In this document: piece after piece, positions 16,461 through 23,062 of the stretch | Numbering within the stretch: the stretch's first letter is position 1 | How the letters are laid out: each line of letters begins with the position of its first letter | Assembly (NCBI GenBank): GCA_945903655.1 | Contig: CAMDOY010000004.1 | Span: 1 to 28,450 of the forward strand | DNA: 28,450 nucleotides | Reading direction: 5' to 3' | DNA from: Rhizobium sp. Q54 | Lineage (GTDB): Bacteria > Pseudomonadota > Alphaproteobacteria > Rhizobiales > Beijerinckiaceae | Program-made: the position numbers and the translations under genes | Notes under the pieces: generated by a model | The model's database searches: none | The model's input: the letters and a program-made list of their open reading frames with translations, nothing else | What the model was told of the DNA's origin: nothing

Positions 16461-16934
16461 ATGAGCGAGTTGTCAGTCAAGGGAGACGCCAAACAGACGG
16501 GAGCGCCACGCGCGCTGCTGCTGGGCGCCCTGGCGCTCGTCGGGCTCACCATCGTCGGTTCAGGCATGGCGCGCGTCACCGACGTCGGGACATCGCGCAT
16601 GGCGCCCTCCAGCCCCGTGCAGACGCTTCTGCTGCGTTTCGACGACCTTGCCGACGGCGGCGTGGCGGTGCGCAACGCGGTGGATGGAAGCCAGATCTAC
16701 AAGGTGGAGCCCGCCGCTGACGGCTTCATTCGCGCCACCATGCGCGGCCTCGCCCGTGAGCGCATCCGCTCAGGCGTCGGGCCTGAAATTCCCTTCAAGC
16801 TGACCCGCTGGAGCGACGGCACCCTATCCTTGCTGGACGAAACCTCCGGGCGCCGCATTGACCTCGACGCCTTCGGCCCCACCAACGCCGGGGCCTTCGC
16901 TCAATTTTTCTCCTCCCAGGAGCTGCTGAAATGA
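16461..16934 (+). CDS. puhC: Photosynthetic complex assembly protein PuhC
   Basis: PuhC promotes reaction-centre/LH1 assembly. This 157-residue protein fits the ORF162-type family: a short cytoplasmic N-terminus, one membrane helix (about residues 17-34, ALLLGALALVGLTIVGSG) and a periplasmic domain with TLLLRFDDLADGGVAVRNA, GFIRATMRGLARER and GPEIPFKLTRWSDGTLSL. The domain end, RIDLDAFGPTNAGAFAQFF, is also characteristic. AAGGAA lies nine bases before the ATG at 16461. The stop overlaps the next start by 4 nt. Function is assigned from position and family resemblance. Confidence 0.9.
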   Translation: MSELSVKGDAKQTGAPRALLLGALALVGLTIVGSGMARVTDVGTSRMAPSSPVQTLLLRFDDLADGGVAVRNAVDGSQIYKVEPAADGFIRATMRGLARERIRSGVGPEIPFKLTRWSDGTLSLLDETSGRRIDLDAFGPTNAGAFAQFFSSQELLK

Positions 16935-17236
16935 CATTGCTCGGCCTCATCAAACGCCAGGTGTTCGAAGCGCCCTGCACGGTCACCATCGAACATTCCG
17001 CCGACAGTCTGCACGCCCATGTGGACATCGACTCCGATCTGGATATCCAGCCCGGCGACGAAGTTCTCGTCCATGACGCGCCTACCGACATCGCCTTTGG
17101 CGAGACTCTGGTGGTGACGCGCATGGCCACCATCATCCGCGCCAGCCTGATCGAGCGGCTCTGGACTCAGTTCGCCGGTCACTTCGAAATGACCGAACTT
17201 TACGAAGTCAGCTTTACCGAGAGGAGGATCCTGTGA
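16931..17236 (+). CDS. Conserved-position small protein between puhC and acsF (puhD position)
   Basis: This 101-residue protein occupies the slot that holds puhD (ORF55) in Rhodobacter capsulatus, but it is about twice as long and I see no resemblance to a one-helix membrane peptide. It is mostly polar with no clear membrane segment. Residues 16-52 (CTVTIEHSADSLHAHVDID followed by QPGDEVLVHDAP) look like a small beta-rich fold and the C-terminal half (about 66-98) like a helix pair ending in ELYEVSFTERRIL. It is coupled on both sides: ATGA with puhC and GTGA with acsF, so it is certainly expressed with the assembly genes. Similar ~100-residue proteins may occur at this place in other Rhizobiales clusters. 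Function unknown; assembly or AcsF support is a guess from context. Confidence 0.85.
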   Translation: MTLLGLIKRQVFEAPCTVTIEHSADSLHAHVDIDSDLDIQPGDEVLVHDAPTDIAFGETLVVTRMATIIRASLIERLWTQFAGHFEMTELYEVSFTERRIL

Positions 17237-18297
17237 ACGCTCCCCTACGCCACGGCATTTCTGCAGAATCGACCAAGGTCGCGCAGGAAACCACCATGCT
17301 CAGCCCCCGGTTCTACACGACCGATTTCGCCGAGCTCGACAAAACCGACGTCAGCTCCGTGCGCAAGCAATGGGACGAGCTGATCGCCGAATTGAAGTCG
17401 GATCCGAACAAGCGGCATTTCGTGCGCAACGAAGAGTTCGACGCGGATTTCTCCAATCTGCCGCCCGAGCTCGACAAGGAGTTCCGCGACTTCCTCATCA
17501 GCTCCATCACGGCGGAGTTCTCGGGCTGCGTGCTCTACGCCGAGATGCGCAAGCGCGCGAAGAACCCGGACATGCGCGATCTCTTCGGCCTGATGAGCCG
17601 TGACGAGGCGCGCCACGCCGGCTTCATCAACGACACCCTGAAGGACTTCGGCATCGGCATTGATCTGGGCTTCCTGACCAAGGCGAAGAAATACACATTC
17701 TTCAAGCCCAAGTTCATCTTCTACGCCACCTATCTGTCGGAGAAGATCGGCTACGCCCGCTACATCATGATCTACCGTCACCTCGAGCGGCACCCGGATC
17801 GCCGCTTCCACCCGATCTTCAAATGGTTTGAAAAGTGGTGCAACGACGAGTTCCGCCATGGGGAGGCCTTCGCTTTGCTCATGCGCTCCAACCCGAAGCT
17901 GACCTCGGGAATCAACGTCTACTGGATCAAGTTCTTCCTGCTGGCGGTCTACGCCACCATGTATGTGCGCGATCATTTCCGTCCGGCCTTCCACAAGGCC
18001 GTTGGCGTGGACCCCTCGGCCTATGATTTCGATGTGTTCCGCATCACCTCGGAAATCTCCCGCCAGACCTTCCCGCTGGTGCTCGACATCGACCATCCCA
18101 AATTCAAGCCGGGCCTTGATCGCCTCGTGCGCATCGCCAATGACACCGCCGCCGCCAAGGCCCAGGGCGGGATCGTGGGCGGCGTGAAGAAGCTGCTGTG
18201 CAATCTGGATGCGGGCCTCACCTTCGCCCGTCTCTATTTCCTGCCAGCCAAGCCCAACGAGATGCCCGCCGAAATCCGCATGGCGCCGGTCTGGTAA
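17233..18297 (+). CDS. acsF: Aerobic Mg-protoporphyrin IX monomethyl ester oxidative cyclase AcsF
   Basis: AcsF is the di-iron oxygenase that forms ring E of the macrocycle using O2, giving divinyl protochlorophyllide. The 354-residue protein has ferritin-like di-iron motifs: E95 (AEFSG), E125xxH128 (DEARH), E170 (SEKIGY) and E206xxH209 (DEFRHGE). All expected carboxylate/histidine ligands are present, so it should be active. The GTG at 17233 overlaps the preceding stop (GTGA) and follows a strong GAGGAGG. Its presence implies that bacteriochlorophyll can be made with oxygen available. The anaerobic cyclase BchE is not in this window and may be elsewhere. The gap to puhE is 12 nt. Confidence 0.97.
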   Translation: MNAPLRHGISAESTKVAQETTMLSPRFYTTDFAELDKTDVSSVRKQWDELIAELKSDPNKRHFVRNEEFDADFSNLPPELDKEFRDFLISSITAEFSGCVLYAEMRKRAKNPDMRDLFGLMSRDEARHAGFINDTLKDFGIGIDLGFLTKAKKYTFFKPKFIFYATYLSEKIGYARYIMIYRHLERHPDRRFHPIFKWFEKWCNDEFRHGEAFALLMRSNPKLTSGINVYWIKFFLLAVYATMYVRDHFRPAFHKAVGVDPSAYDFDVFRITSEISRQTFPLVLDIDHPKFKPGLDRLVRIANDTAAAKAQGGIVGGVKKLLCNLDAGLTFARLYFLPAKPNEMPAEIRMAPVW

Positions 18298-18309
18298 GGA
18301 GCGCTGGCG

Positions 18310-19458
18310 ATGGCGACCTATGGACTGCCGATCCTCTTCACACTGGTCTTGTGGTGGGTCAGCACGGTTGTGATTCTCTATCTGGACGGCCTGCACAAGC
18401 GCACCTTCGTGTGGTCGCTGGCGGGCGCCAGCCTGCTCATGGCGGTCTCCCTATGGGGCCTCCATGCCTCGGCGACGGACACCAGCGTGAATGGCGCCTA
18501 TTGCGCCTTCGCCTGCGGCCTGACCGCCTGGGGCTGGCAGATCACGACCTTCTACATGGGCGCCATCACCGGGCCTCGCAGGACCCCCTGCGAGCCCGAT
18601 TGCAAGGGCTTTGCGAAATTCGTCGAGGCCGTGCGCACCTGCATCCATCATGAGCTGGCGATCATCGCCATGGCGGTGGCCATGGTGGCGATTTGCTGGA
18701 AACAGCCGAACCAACTGGGTCTGTGGACCTTCATCGTGCTGTGGTGGATGCACACCAGCGCCAAGCTCAATGTGTTTTTCGGCGTGCCGAATCTGAGCGA
18801 AGAGCTGGTGCCCCATCACATGCGCTATCTCGTGAGCTTCATGGGGCGCAGGCCCATGAACATGTTCTTCCCCCTTTCGGTCACGGCCTCCACCATCTGC
18901 GCTGTCAATCTCACCACCAAGGCCATCGCGCCGGGCGCCACGCCCTTCGAGGCGACCGGCTACGCCATGCTGGCGACCCTGATGGTTCTGGCCATTGTGG
19001 AGCACTGGTTCCTGGTGACTCCCTTCGACGCCAACGCCCTCTGGCAATGGGGCGTCAAGTCCGCGCCTGAAACAGCCAAGCCAACGCGCCAGACGCTGGA
19101 TATGCAACACGCCCGCGAAGACGCGGAGTTGGGCGACAGCGACTATCTGCGCCCGGCGAGTGGCGAGGCCGCCTTGATGGACACCTGGAGCGCGGCTCCG
19201 CCTTCCATCTGCGACGACGCCATCCTCACGCGCCTGCTGGACGCCATTCGCGCGGGCGCCTTTGGCGACATCCGCAGCGTGAAGGGCGTCGTGAAGACCA
19301 GAGCGGACTGGGTTCAGTTTGAAGTTGATCGCCATCGGGCGAAAATCGCGCCTTTCGCGCCCAAGCAAAAAGTCGATCCGCTGGTGATCGCGCTGGGACG
19401 GCGGATGGACAGGGTTCGGTTGCAAGCCGCCTTCGAGGCGTGCGCGGCGGCGGGGTAG
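18310..19458 (+). CDS. puhE: Photosynthetic complex assembly protein PuhE (DUF3623) with a C-terminal extension
   Basis: The first ~255 residues match PuhE/DUF3623, a membrane protein of about 270 residues that affects bacteriochlorophyll level and reaction-centre assembly. Hydrophobic segments lie at about 6-25, 35-52, 62-88, 113-130, 138-158, 185-205 and 215-238. Family text includes FYMGAITGPRRTPC, WMHTSAKLNVFFGVPNLSEE and VEHWFLVTPFDANALW. Beyond residue 255 about 127 extra residues follow. They are soluble and polar, with DDAILTRLLDAIRAGAFGD and RADWVQFEVDRHRAKIAPF, and have no counterpart in the Rhodobacter protein as I know it. AAGGAG precedes the ATG at 18310. hemA follows after 59 nt. 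Confidence 0.9.
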   Translation: MATYGLPILFTLVLWWVSTVVILYLDGLHKRTFVWSLAGASLLMAVSLWGLHASATDTSVNGAYCAFACGLTAWGWQITTFYMGAITGPRRTPCEPDCKGFAKFVEAVRTCIHHELAIIAMAVAMVAICWKQPNQLGLWTFIVLWWMHTSAKLNVFFGVPNLSEELVPHHMRYLVSFMGRRPMNMFFPLSVTASTICAVNLTTKAIAPGATPFEATGYAMLATLMVLAIVEHWFLVTPFDANALWQWGVKSAPETAKPTRQTLDMQHAREDAELGDSDYLRPASGEAALMDTWSAAPPSICDDAILTRLLDAIRAGAFGDIRSVKGVVKTRADWVQFEVDRHRAKIAPFAPKQKVDPLVIALGRRMDRVRLQAAFEACAAAG

Positions 19459-19517
19459 AGACCATGCTGAACATCAACAACGACAACACTTGCGAAAATT
19501 GCGTGCAGGAGGCTGGA

Positions 19518-20849
19518 ATGGGCACTTCATCGATCAACTATCAGGCGCATTTCGAGGGCGCGATCGCGCGTTTGCGGTCCGAGAGCCGCTATCGCGTTTT
19601 CGCCAATCTGGAGCGCGACGCCGCGCGCTTTCCCACCGCTCTCTGGCGCCCGAATGACGCTCCCGACCAGCCCCGCGAAGTGACGATCTGGTGCTCCAAC
19701 GATTATCTGGGCATGGGCGGCCACGAGGTGGTGCGCGCAGCGGCCAAGGACGCCATCGAGCGCCATGGCGTGGGCGCCGGCGGCACGCGCAACATTTCGG
19801 GCACGCACCATCCCATCGTGCAGCTTGAAGAAGAACTCGCGGGCCTGCATGGCAAGGATGCGGCGCTGGTCTTCACCTCCGGCTGGATCTCCAATCTGGC
19901 GAGCCTCTCCACCATCGCCGAATTGCTGCCCAATTGCCTCATTCTCTCCGACGCCCTCAATCATAATTCCATGATCGAAGGCATTCGCCGCTCTGGCTGC
20001 GAGAAGAAGCTCTGGCGCCATAATGACGTGGAGCATCTCGAGGAATTGCTGATCGCCGCCGGTCCCGACCGCGCCAAGCTCATCGCCTTCGAGAGCCTCT
20101 ATTCCATGGACGGCGACATCGCGCCGGTGGCGAAGATCGTCGAACTCGCCAAGAAGTATAACGCGCTGACCTATGTGGACGAAGTCCATGCGGTGGGCAT
20201 GTATGGCGACCATGGCGGCGGCATCTGCGAGCGCGAAGGTCTGATGGACTCCATCGACATCATCGAGGGCACGCTGGCCAAGGGCTTTGGCGGGCTCGGC
20301 GGTTACATCGCCGCCAATGCCGCGATCATCGACGCCGTGCGCAGCTATGCGCCCTCCTTCATCTTCACCACCTCCCTGCCTCCGTCGGTCGTTGCGGGCG
20401 CGAGGGCGGCGGTGCGCCATCTCAAGGCGTCGAGCATCGAGCGCGCGCGCCATCAGCACATGGCGGCCATGACCAAACATGCCCTGCGCGCCGCTGGTCT
20501 GCCGATCATGCACAATGTCTCCCATATCGTGCCGCTGATGGTGGGCGACGCGGAGCTGTGCAAGGCCGCGAGCGATCTTCTGCTCACGCGCCACGACATC
20601 TACATCCAGCCCATCAATTATCCGACGGTGGACATCGGCACCGAGCGCCTGCGCATCACCCCAACCCCGCGCCATACGGAAGAACATGTGGCGGAACTGG
20701 TCGAGGCCCTGGTGGATGTGTGGAAGACCCTTGGCCTCACCTTTATCGAGCCCAAGGTGATCCCGCTGCGGCCCCTACGGCTCATCGTCGATGAAAGCGA
20801 TGCGGACGCGCAATGCGGTTATGTCGAAATCAAGAAGGCGGCTGAGTAA
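19518..20849 (+). CDS. hemA: 5-aminolevulinate synthase HemA
   Basis: HemA condenses glycine with succinyl-CoA to 5-aminolevulinate (Shemin path), the precursor of heme and bacteriochlorophyll. The 443-residue protein is a fold-type I PLP enzyme: VTIWCSNDYLGMG (residues 55-67), GAGGTRNISGTHH (86-98), the PLP-phosphate aspartate in YVDEVHAVGMYG (219-230) and the Schiff-base lysine K255 in GTLAKGFGGLGGY. I chose the ATG at 19518 because AGGAGG lies five bases upstream and homologues begin at this point. An in-frame ATG at 19464 would add 18 residues including CENC. It ends the bch-puh run, so precursor supply is tied to pigment synthesis. A second ALA synthase gene elsewhere is possible. Confidence 0.95.
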   Translation: MGTSSINYQAHFEGAIARLRSESRYRVFANLERDAARFPTALWRPNDAPDQPREVTIWCSNDYLGMGGHEVVRAAAKDAIERHGVGAGGTRNISGTHHPIVQLEEELAGLHGKDAALVFTSGWISNLASLSTIAELLPNCLILSDALNHNSMIEGIRRSGCEKKLWRHNDVEHLEELLIAAGPDRAKLIAFESLYSMDGDIAPVAKIVELAKKYNALTYVDEVHAVGMYGDHGGGICEREGLMDSIDIIEGTLAKGFGGLGGYIAANAAIIDAVRSYAPSFIFTTSLPPSVVAGARAAVRHLKASSIERARHQHMAAMTKHALRAAGLPIMHNVSHIVPLMVGDAELCKAASDLLLTRHDIYIQPINYPTVDIGTERLRITPTPRHTEEHVAELVEALVDVWKTLGLTFIEPKVIPLRPLRLIVDESDADAQCGYVEIKKAAE

Positions 20850-20905
20850 CCATCAAGCCGGGCTCGCGCTGATGCGCAAGTCCGGCGCCGCCATCGGGAG
20901 CAACC

Positions 20906-22207
20906 ATGACCGACGAGCCCGCAAAAACCGCGCAATTGCTGACGGCGCATCCGCTGCGGGCTGCAGTTCTCGGCGAGGTGCATGCGCGGCCGTTTCATCC
21001 GGTCGGCACGCCCCTGCGCATTTTGCATTTCGGTTTCTCCACCAACGCCGCCCAGGCGGCGGAGGCCCACAGGGCGCTCGTCGCCTATTGCCAGGGACGC
21101 GGCGTCGAGGCCCCGAATGAAGGGGTAAAACATTTCCGTGTTTCGCTTGGCGGGGCTGTTCTGCGGTGGGAAAGCCATGCGGAGTTCAGCACATATACAT
21201 GGGAGTTTCCGGCGCTGGGACGGGCGGCTTTTGATCCGCCCTCCGCGTCGTTGGCGACCGTGATGGCAGGCCTGCCACAGCCCGGTCCCCATCTCATATC
21301 GGTTGATCTGCACCTCTTGGATGGCGCCGACCCGATAGGGCTTGAAGACATCTTTGATTCCGCCAGCCTGACCTCCGCGAAGGTGGATGGCGGAGGCGCT
21401 ATGGTGGCGACCGATTTTCGCGCTGATCCCGGCGGCTTCGTGCGCATTTTGCTGCGCGATTGCGGGCTGACGCCCTCCCGCGCAGGCGCACTGGTGCAAC
21501 GGCTTCTCGAGATCGAGACCTATCGCATGCTCGCCCTGCTGGGATTGCCCGAGGCCCAGCAATTGCTGCCGCGCGTGCAGTCCATCGAAACGCGCGTGTC
21601 GGAAGTCGCAAGCCAGATGACCCGTTCGTCCGGTCTTGAGGGCGATCATGAATTGCTGGATGTTTTAACGAGTCTCCTTGCTGATCTGGAGGCGCAATCG
21701 GCGTCCTGGATGTTTCGCATTGGCGCCACGCGCGCCTATGAGAAATTGGTCCAACAAAGGCTGGTCGCCATTGGCGAGGAAGCCCATGACGGCTGGCCCA
21801 CCATCGGGGCCTTCCTGTCGCGACGCATGGCGCCGGCGATGCGCACCGTCGAGATGCTGGAGACGCGCCAGTCTGAACTGGCGCGCAAACTCGTGCGCGC
21901 GGCGAACCTGTTGCGCACACGCGTCGATGTTGAAATAGAGCAGCAAAACCGGGACCTTTTGCGCTCCATGAATGAGCGCACGCGCATGCAGTTGCGGTTG
22001 CAGCAAACCGTCGAAGGCCTGTCCGTCGCCGCGATCACCTATTACACCGTGGGCCTCGCGTCTTATGTCATCAAAGGGCTGAAGGACGCTGCGCTCATCT
22101 CGGTCGATCCCTCCCTGGCGACAGCCGCCGTCGTTCCGATCGTGCTGCTCGGCGTGGCTTTTGTTTTGCGGCGCATTCGCGAAGGGGCGTTGAAGGACCA
22201 TTCCTGA
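20906..22207 (+). CDS. DUF3422-family membrane-anchored protein
   Basis: This 433-residue protein resembles the DUF3422 family of proteobacteria, whose role is unknown. The opening HPLRAAVLGEVHARPF followed by HPVGTPLRILHFGF is the family signature. A mixed alpha/beta N-terminal half (to about 220) is followed by a long helical, coiled-coil-like stretch (about 255-375, rich in E, R, L and Q) and two C-terminal hydrophobic segments (about 367-390 and 405-421), so it is probably anchored by its C-terminus with the bulk in the cytoplasm. GGGAG precedes the ATG at 20906. It lies 56 nt after hemA on the same strand, so it may be cotranscribed. It is not a known photosynthesis gene. Its base composition looks slightly less GC-rich than the bch genes. 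Confidence 0.85.
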   Translation: MTDEPAKTAQLLTAHPLRAAVLGEVHARPFHPVGTPLRILHFGFSTNAAQAAEAHRALVAYCQGRGVEAPNEGVKHFRVSLGGAVLRWESHAEFSTYTWEFPALGRAAFDPPSASLATVMAGLPQPGPHLISVDLHLLDGADPIGLEDIFDSASLTSAKVDGGGAMVATDFRADPGGFVRILLRDCGLTPSRAGALVQRLLEIETYRMLALLGLPEAQQLLPRVQSIETRVSEVASQMTRSSGLEGDHELLDVLTSLLADLEAQSASWMFRIGATRAYEKLVQQRLVAIGEEAHDGWPTIGAFLSRRMAPAMRTVEMLETRQSELARKLVRAANLLRTRVDVEIEQQNRDLLRSMNERTRMQLRLQQTVEGLSVAAITYYTVGLASYVIKGLKDAALISVDPSLATAAVVPIVLLGVAFVLRRIREGALKDHS

Positions 22208-22331
22208 AGGCCTTTTAACCGTCGCTTTCTGCATCACAGGAGCGTCACGGCGCCTCTGCGCGCGTTTATTTTTCGGCATTTTAAACGGTTAGATTTTTCT
22301 TCAGGGTTTTTGCCGTTCACAGCCCCAAATT

Positions 22332-22349
22332 TGTCAAAATTTGTTGACA
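22332..22349 (+). promoter_or_regulatory. PpsR box 1 of the puc promoter, overlapping the -35 element
   Basis: TGTCAAAATTTGTTGACA is a perfect TGT-N12-ACA, nearly symmetrical. Its last six bases are the TTGACA used as -35. It is 8 bp upstream of box 2. Confidence 0.8.
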
Positions 22350-22371
22350 AGCGTGGCTGTCAGAATAGGAT
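22344..22371 (+). promoter_or_regulatory. pucBA promoter (TTGACA, 16 bp, TAGGAT)
   Basis: TTGACA (22344-22349) and TAGGAT (22366-22371) with a 16-bp spacer form the best sigma-70 promoter in the window. Both hexamers lie inside PpsR boxes, so repressor binding would exclude polymerase. Transcription would start near 22378, giving a leader of about 118 nt before pucB. Confidence 0.65.
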
Positions 22372-22375
22372 TACA
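22358..22375 (+). promoter_or_regulatory. PpsR box 2 of the puc promoter, overlapping the -10 element
   Basis: TGTCAGAATAGGATTACA is a second perfect TGT-N12-ACA. The 8-bp gap from box 1 is the same as between the two cooperative CrtJ sites at the Rhodobacter capsulatus bchC promoter. Confidence 0.8.
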
Positions 22376-22377
22376 TT

Positions 22378-22392
22378 TGTCGTAGTACGACA
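22378..22392 (+). promoter_or_regulatory. Perfect 15-bp palindrome at the expected puc transcription start
   Basis: TGTCGTAGTACGACA is its own reverse complement around a central base. It begins about where the puc mRNA should start. As RNA it gives a 5-bp stem (UGUCG/CGACA) with a 5-nt loop; as DNA it could be an operator. Role is inferred. Confidence 0.45.
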
Positions 22393-22495
22393 GCGAGAAG
22401 GTGGCCAACCGCGCATCCGCTCGAGTGGTCAACAGACGCAACCCGCGTGCGGGGTCAGCACGAGACTGGTCGCATTTCTCCAAGGAGGTAGCGAT

Positions 22496-22651
22496 ATGGC
22501 AGACGATCCAAACAGAGTTTGGCCGACGGGATTAACCATCGCCGAATCAGAGGAATTGCATAAGCATTTGATCGACGGCACCAGAGTTTTTGGCGCCATC
22601 GCTCTCTTCGCGCATTTCCTCGCCTATGTTTATTCACCCTGGCTCCACTAA
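22496..22651 (+). CDS. pucB: LH2 antenna beta chain PucB
   Basis: PucB is the beta apoprotein of the peripheral light-harvesting complex LH2. The 51-residue peptide contains the family core EELHKHLIDGTRVFGAIALF, then AHFLAYVYSPWLH. His40 (AHFLA) is the Mg ligand of the beta-bound B850-type bacteriochlorophyll, and His22 (ELHKH) equals beta-His12 near the B800 pocket. Arg30 (GTRVF) equals beta-Arg20, which contacts B800 in the acidophila structure. One membrane helix spans about 31-48. The start is fixed by AAGGAGG at 22482-22488, seven bases before ATG 22496; the open frame further upstream to 22310 is not used because it would run through the promoter. It is followed by pucA after 12 nt. Confidence 0.96.
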   Translation: MADDPNRVWPTGLTIAESEELHKHLIDGTRVFGAIALFAHFLAYVYSPWLH

Positions 22652-22663
22652 GGGAGATCGAAC

Positions 22664-22885
22664 ATGAACCAAGGTAGAATCTGGACAGTGGTTAAGCCCA
22701 GCGTGGGCCTCCCCATGTTCCTCGGCGCAGTGGCCATCACTTCGCTGATCGTCCACTTCGCAATCTTGACGCACACCACCTGGTTCCCGGCCTTCTTTCA
22801 GGGCGGCCAGAAAAAGGTCGCGATCGAGACCCAGACGACCGCTCCGGCCGTTCTGGCCATGAACGATGTGACCTCCGTCAAGTAA
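22664..22885 (+). CDS. pucA: LH2 antenna alpha chain PucA, with Phe44-Phe45 (blue-shift type)
   Basis: PucA is the alpha apoprotein of LH2. The 73-residue peptide begins MNQGRIWTVVKP, like Rhodoblastus acidophilus alpha, whose N-terminal Met binds B800. His31 (IVHFAIL) is the B850 Mg ligand and one helix spans about 14-38. At positions 44-45, where B800-850 proteins have Tyr-Trp hydrogen-bonded to the pigment acetyl groups, this chain has Phe-Phe (TWFPAFFQGG); the B800-820 protein of strain 7050 has Phe-Leu. Loss of both hydrogen bonds predicts a shorter absorption maximum. After GGQKK a tail of about 22 residues (VAIETQTTAPAVLAMNDVTSVK without known function) may be trimmed. GGGAG precedes the ATG. 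Confidence 0.95.
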   Translation: MNQGRIWTVVKPSVGLPMFLGAVAITSLIVHFAILTHTTWFPAFFQGGQKKVAIETQTTAPAVLAMNDVTSVK

Positions 22886-22909
22886 CGGATTTAACTTCGT
22901 TTGCGGAAC

Positions 22910-22941
22910 AAAGGGCCGGGATCCCATGATTCCGGCCCTTT
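22910..22941 (+). terminator. Hairpin after pucA (partial terminator or mRNA stabiliser)
   Basis: AAAGGGCCGGGAT and ATTCCGGCCCTTT pair over 13 positions (one G-U) around the loop CCCATG. There is no long U-run after it, so it is more likely an mRNA 3'-end stabiliser or attenuator between pucBA and pucC than a full stop. A strong hairpin at this point is a known feature of puc operons. Confidence 0.7.
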
Positions 22942-23002
22942 CAAGCAAAAGACGATCAACGCCCAAGACCTGCGTGCGGCTAAGGGCGCACGCCCACAAA
23001 GA

Positions 23003-23033
23003 GGATCAAAGGGCGCATTGACGCCCTTGATCC
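23003..23033 (+). terminator. Second hairpin in the pucA-pucC gap
   Basis: GGATCAAAGGGCG and CGCCCTTGATCC pair over 12 bp with one bulged A and a CATTGA loop. It ends 29 nt before the pucC start. No U-run follows. Together with the first hairpin it could lower pucC expression relative to pucBA. Confidence 0.6.
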
Positions 23034-23062
23034 ATGTGGCCCCCAAAGTATTGGCAGGCATC

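Noticed and set aside
17245..18396. Open frame of 383 codons on the minus strand opposite acsF
   Set aside because: Antisense shadow of a well-conserved di-iron enzyme.
22310..22495. N-terminal extension of pucB to 113 residues
   Set aside because: It would translate through the promoter and PpsR boxes; AAGGAGG at the proper distance and LH2 beta length fix the start at 22496.
22901..23062. N-terminal extension of pucC by 54 residues
   Set aside because: The extension covers the two hairpins and has no match in LhaA/PucC; the aligned start is 23063.
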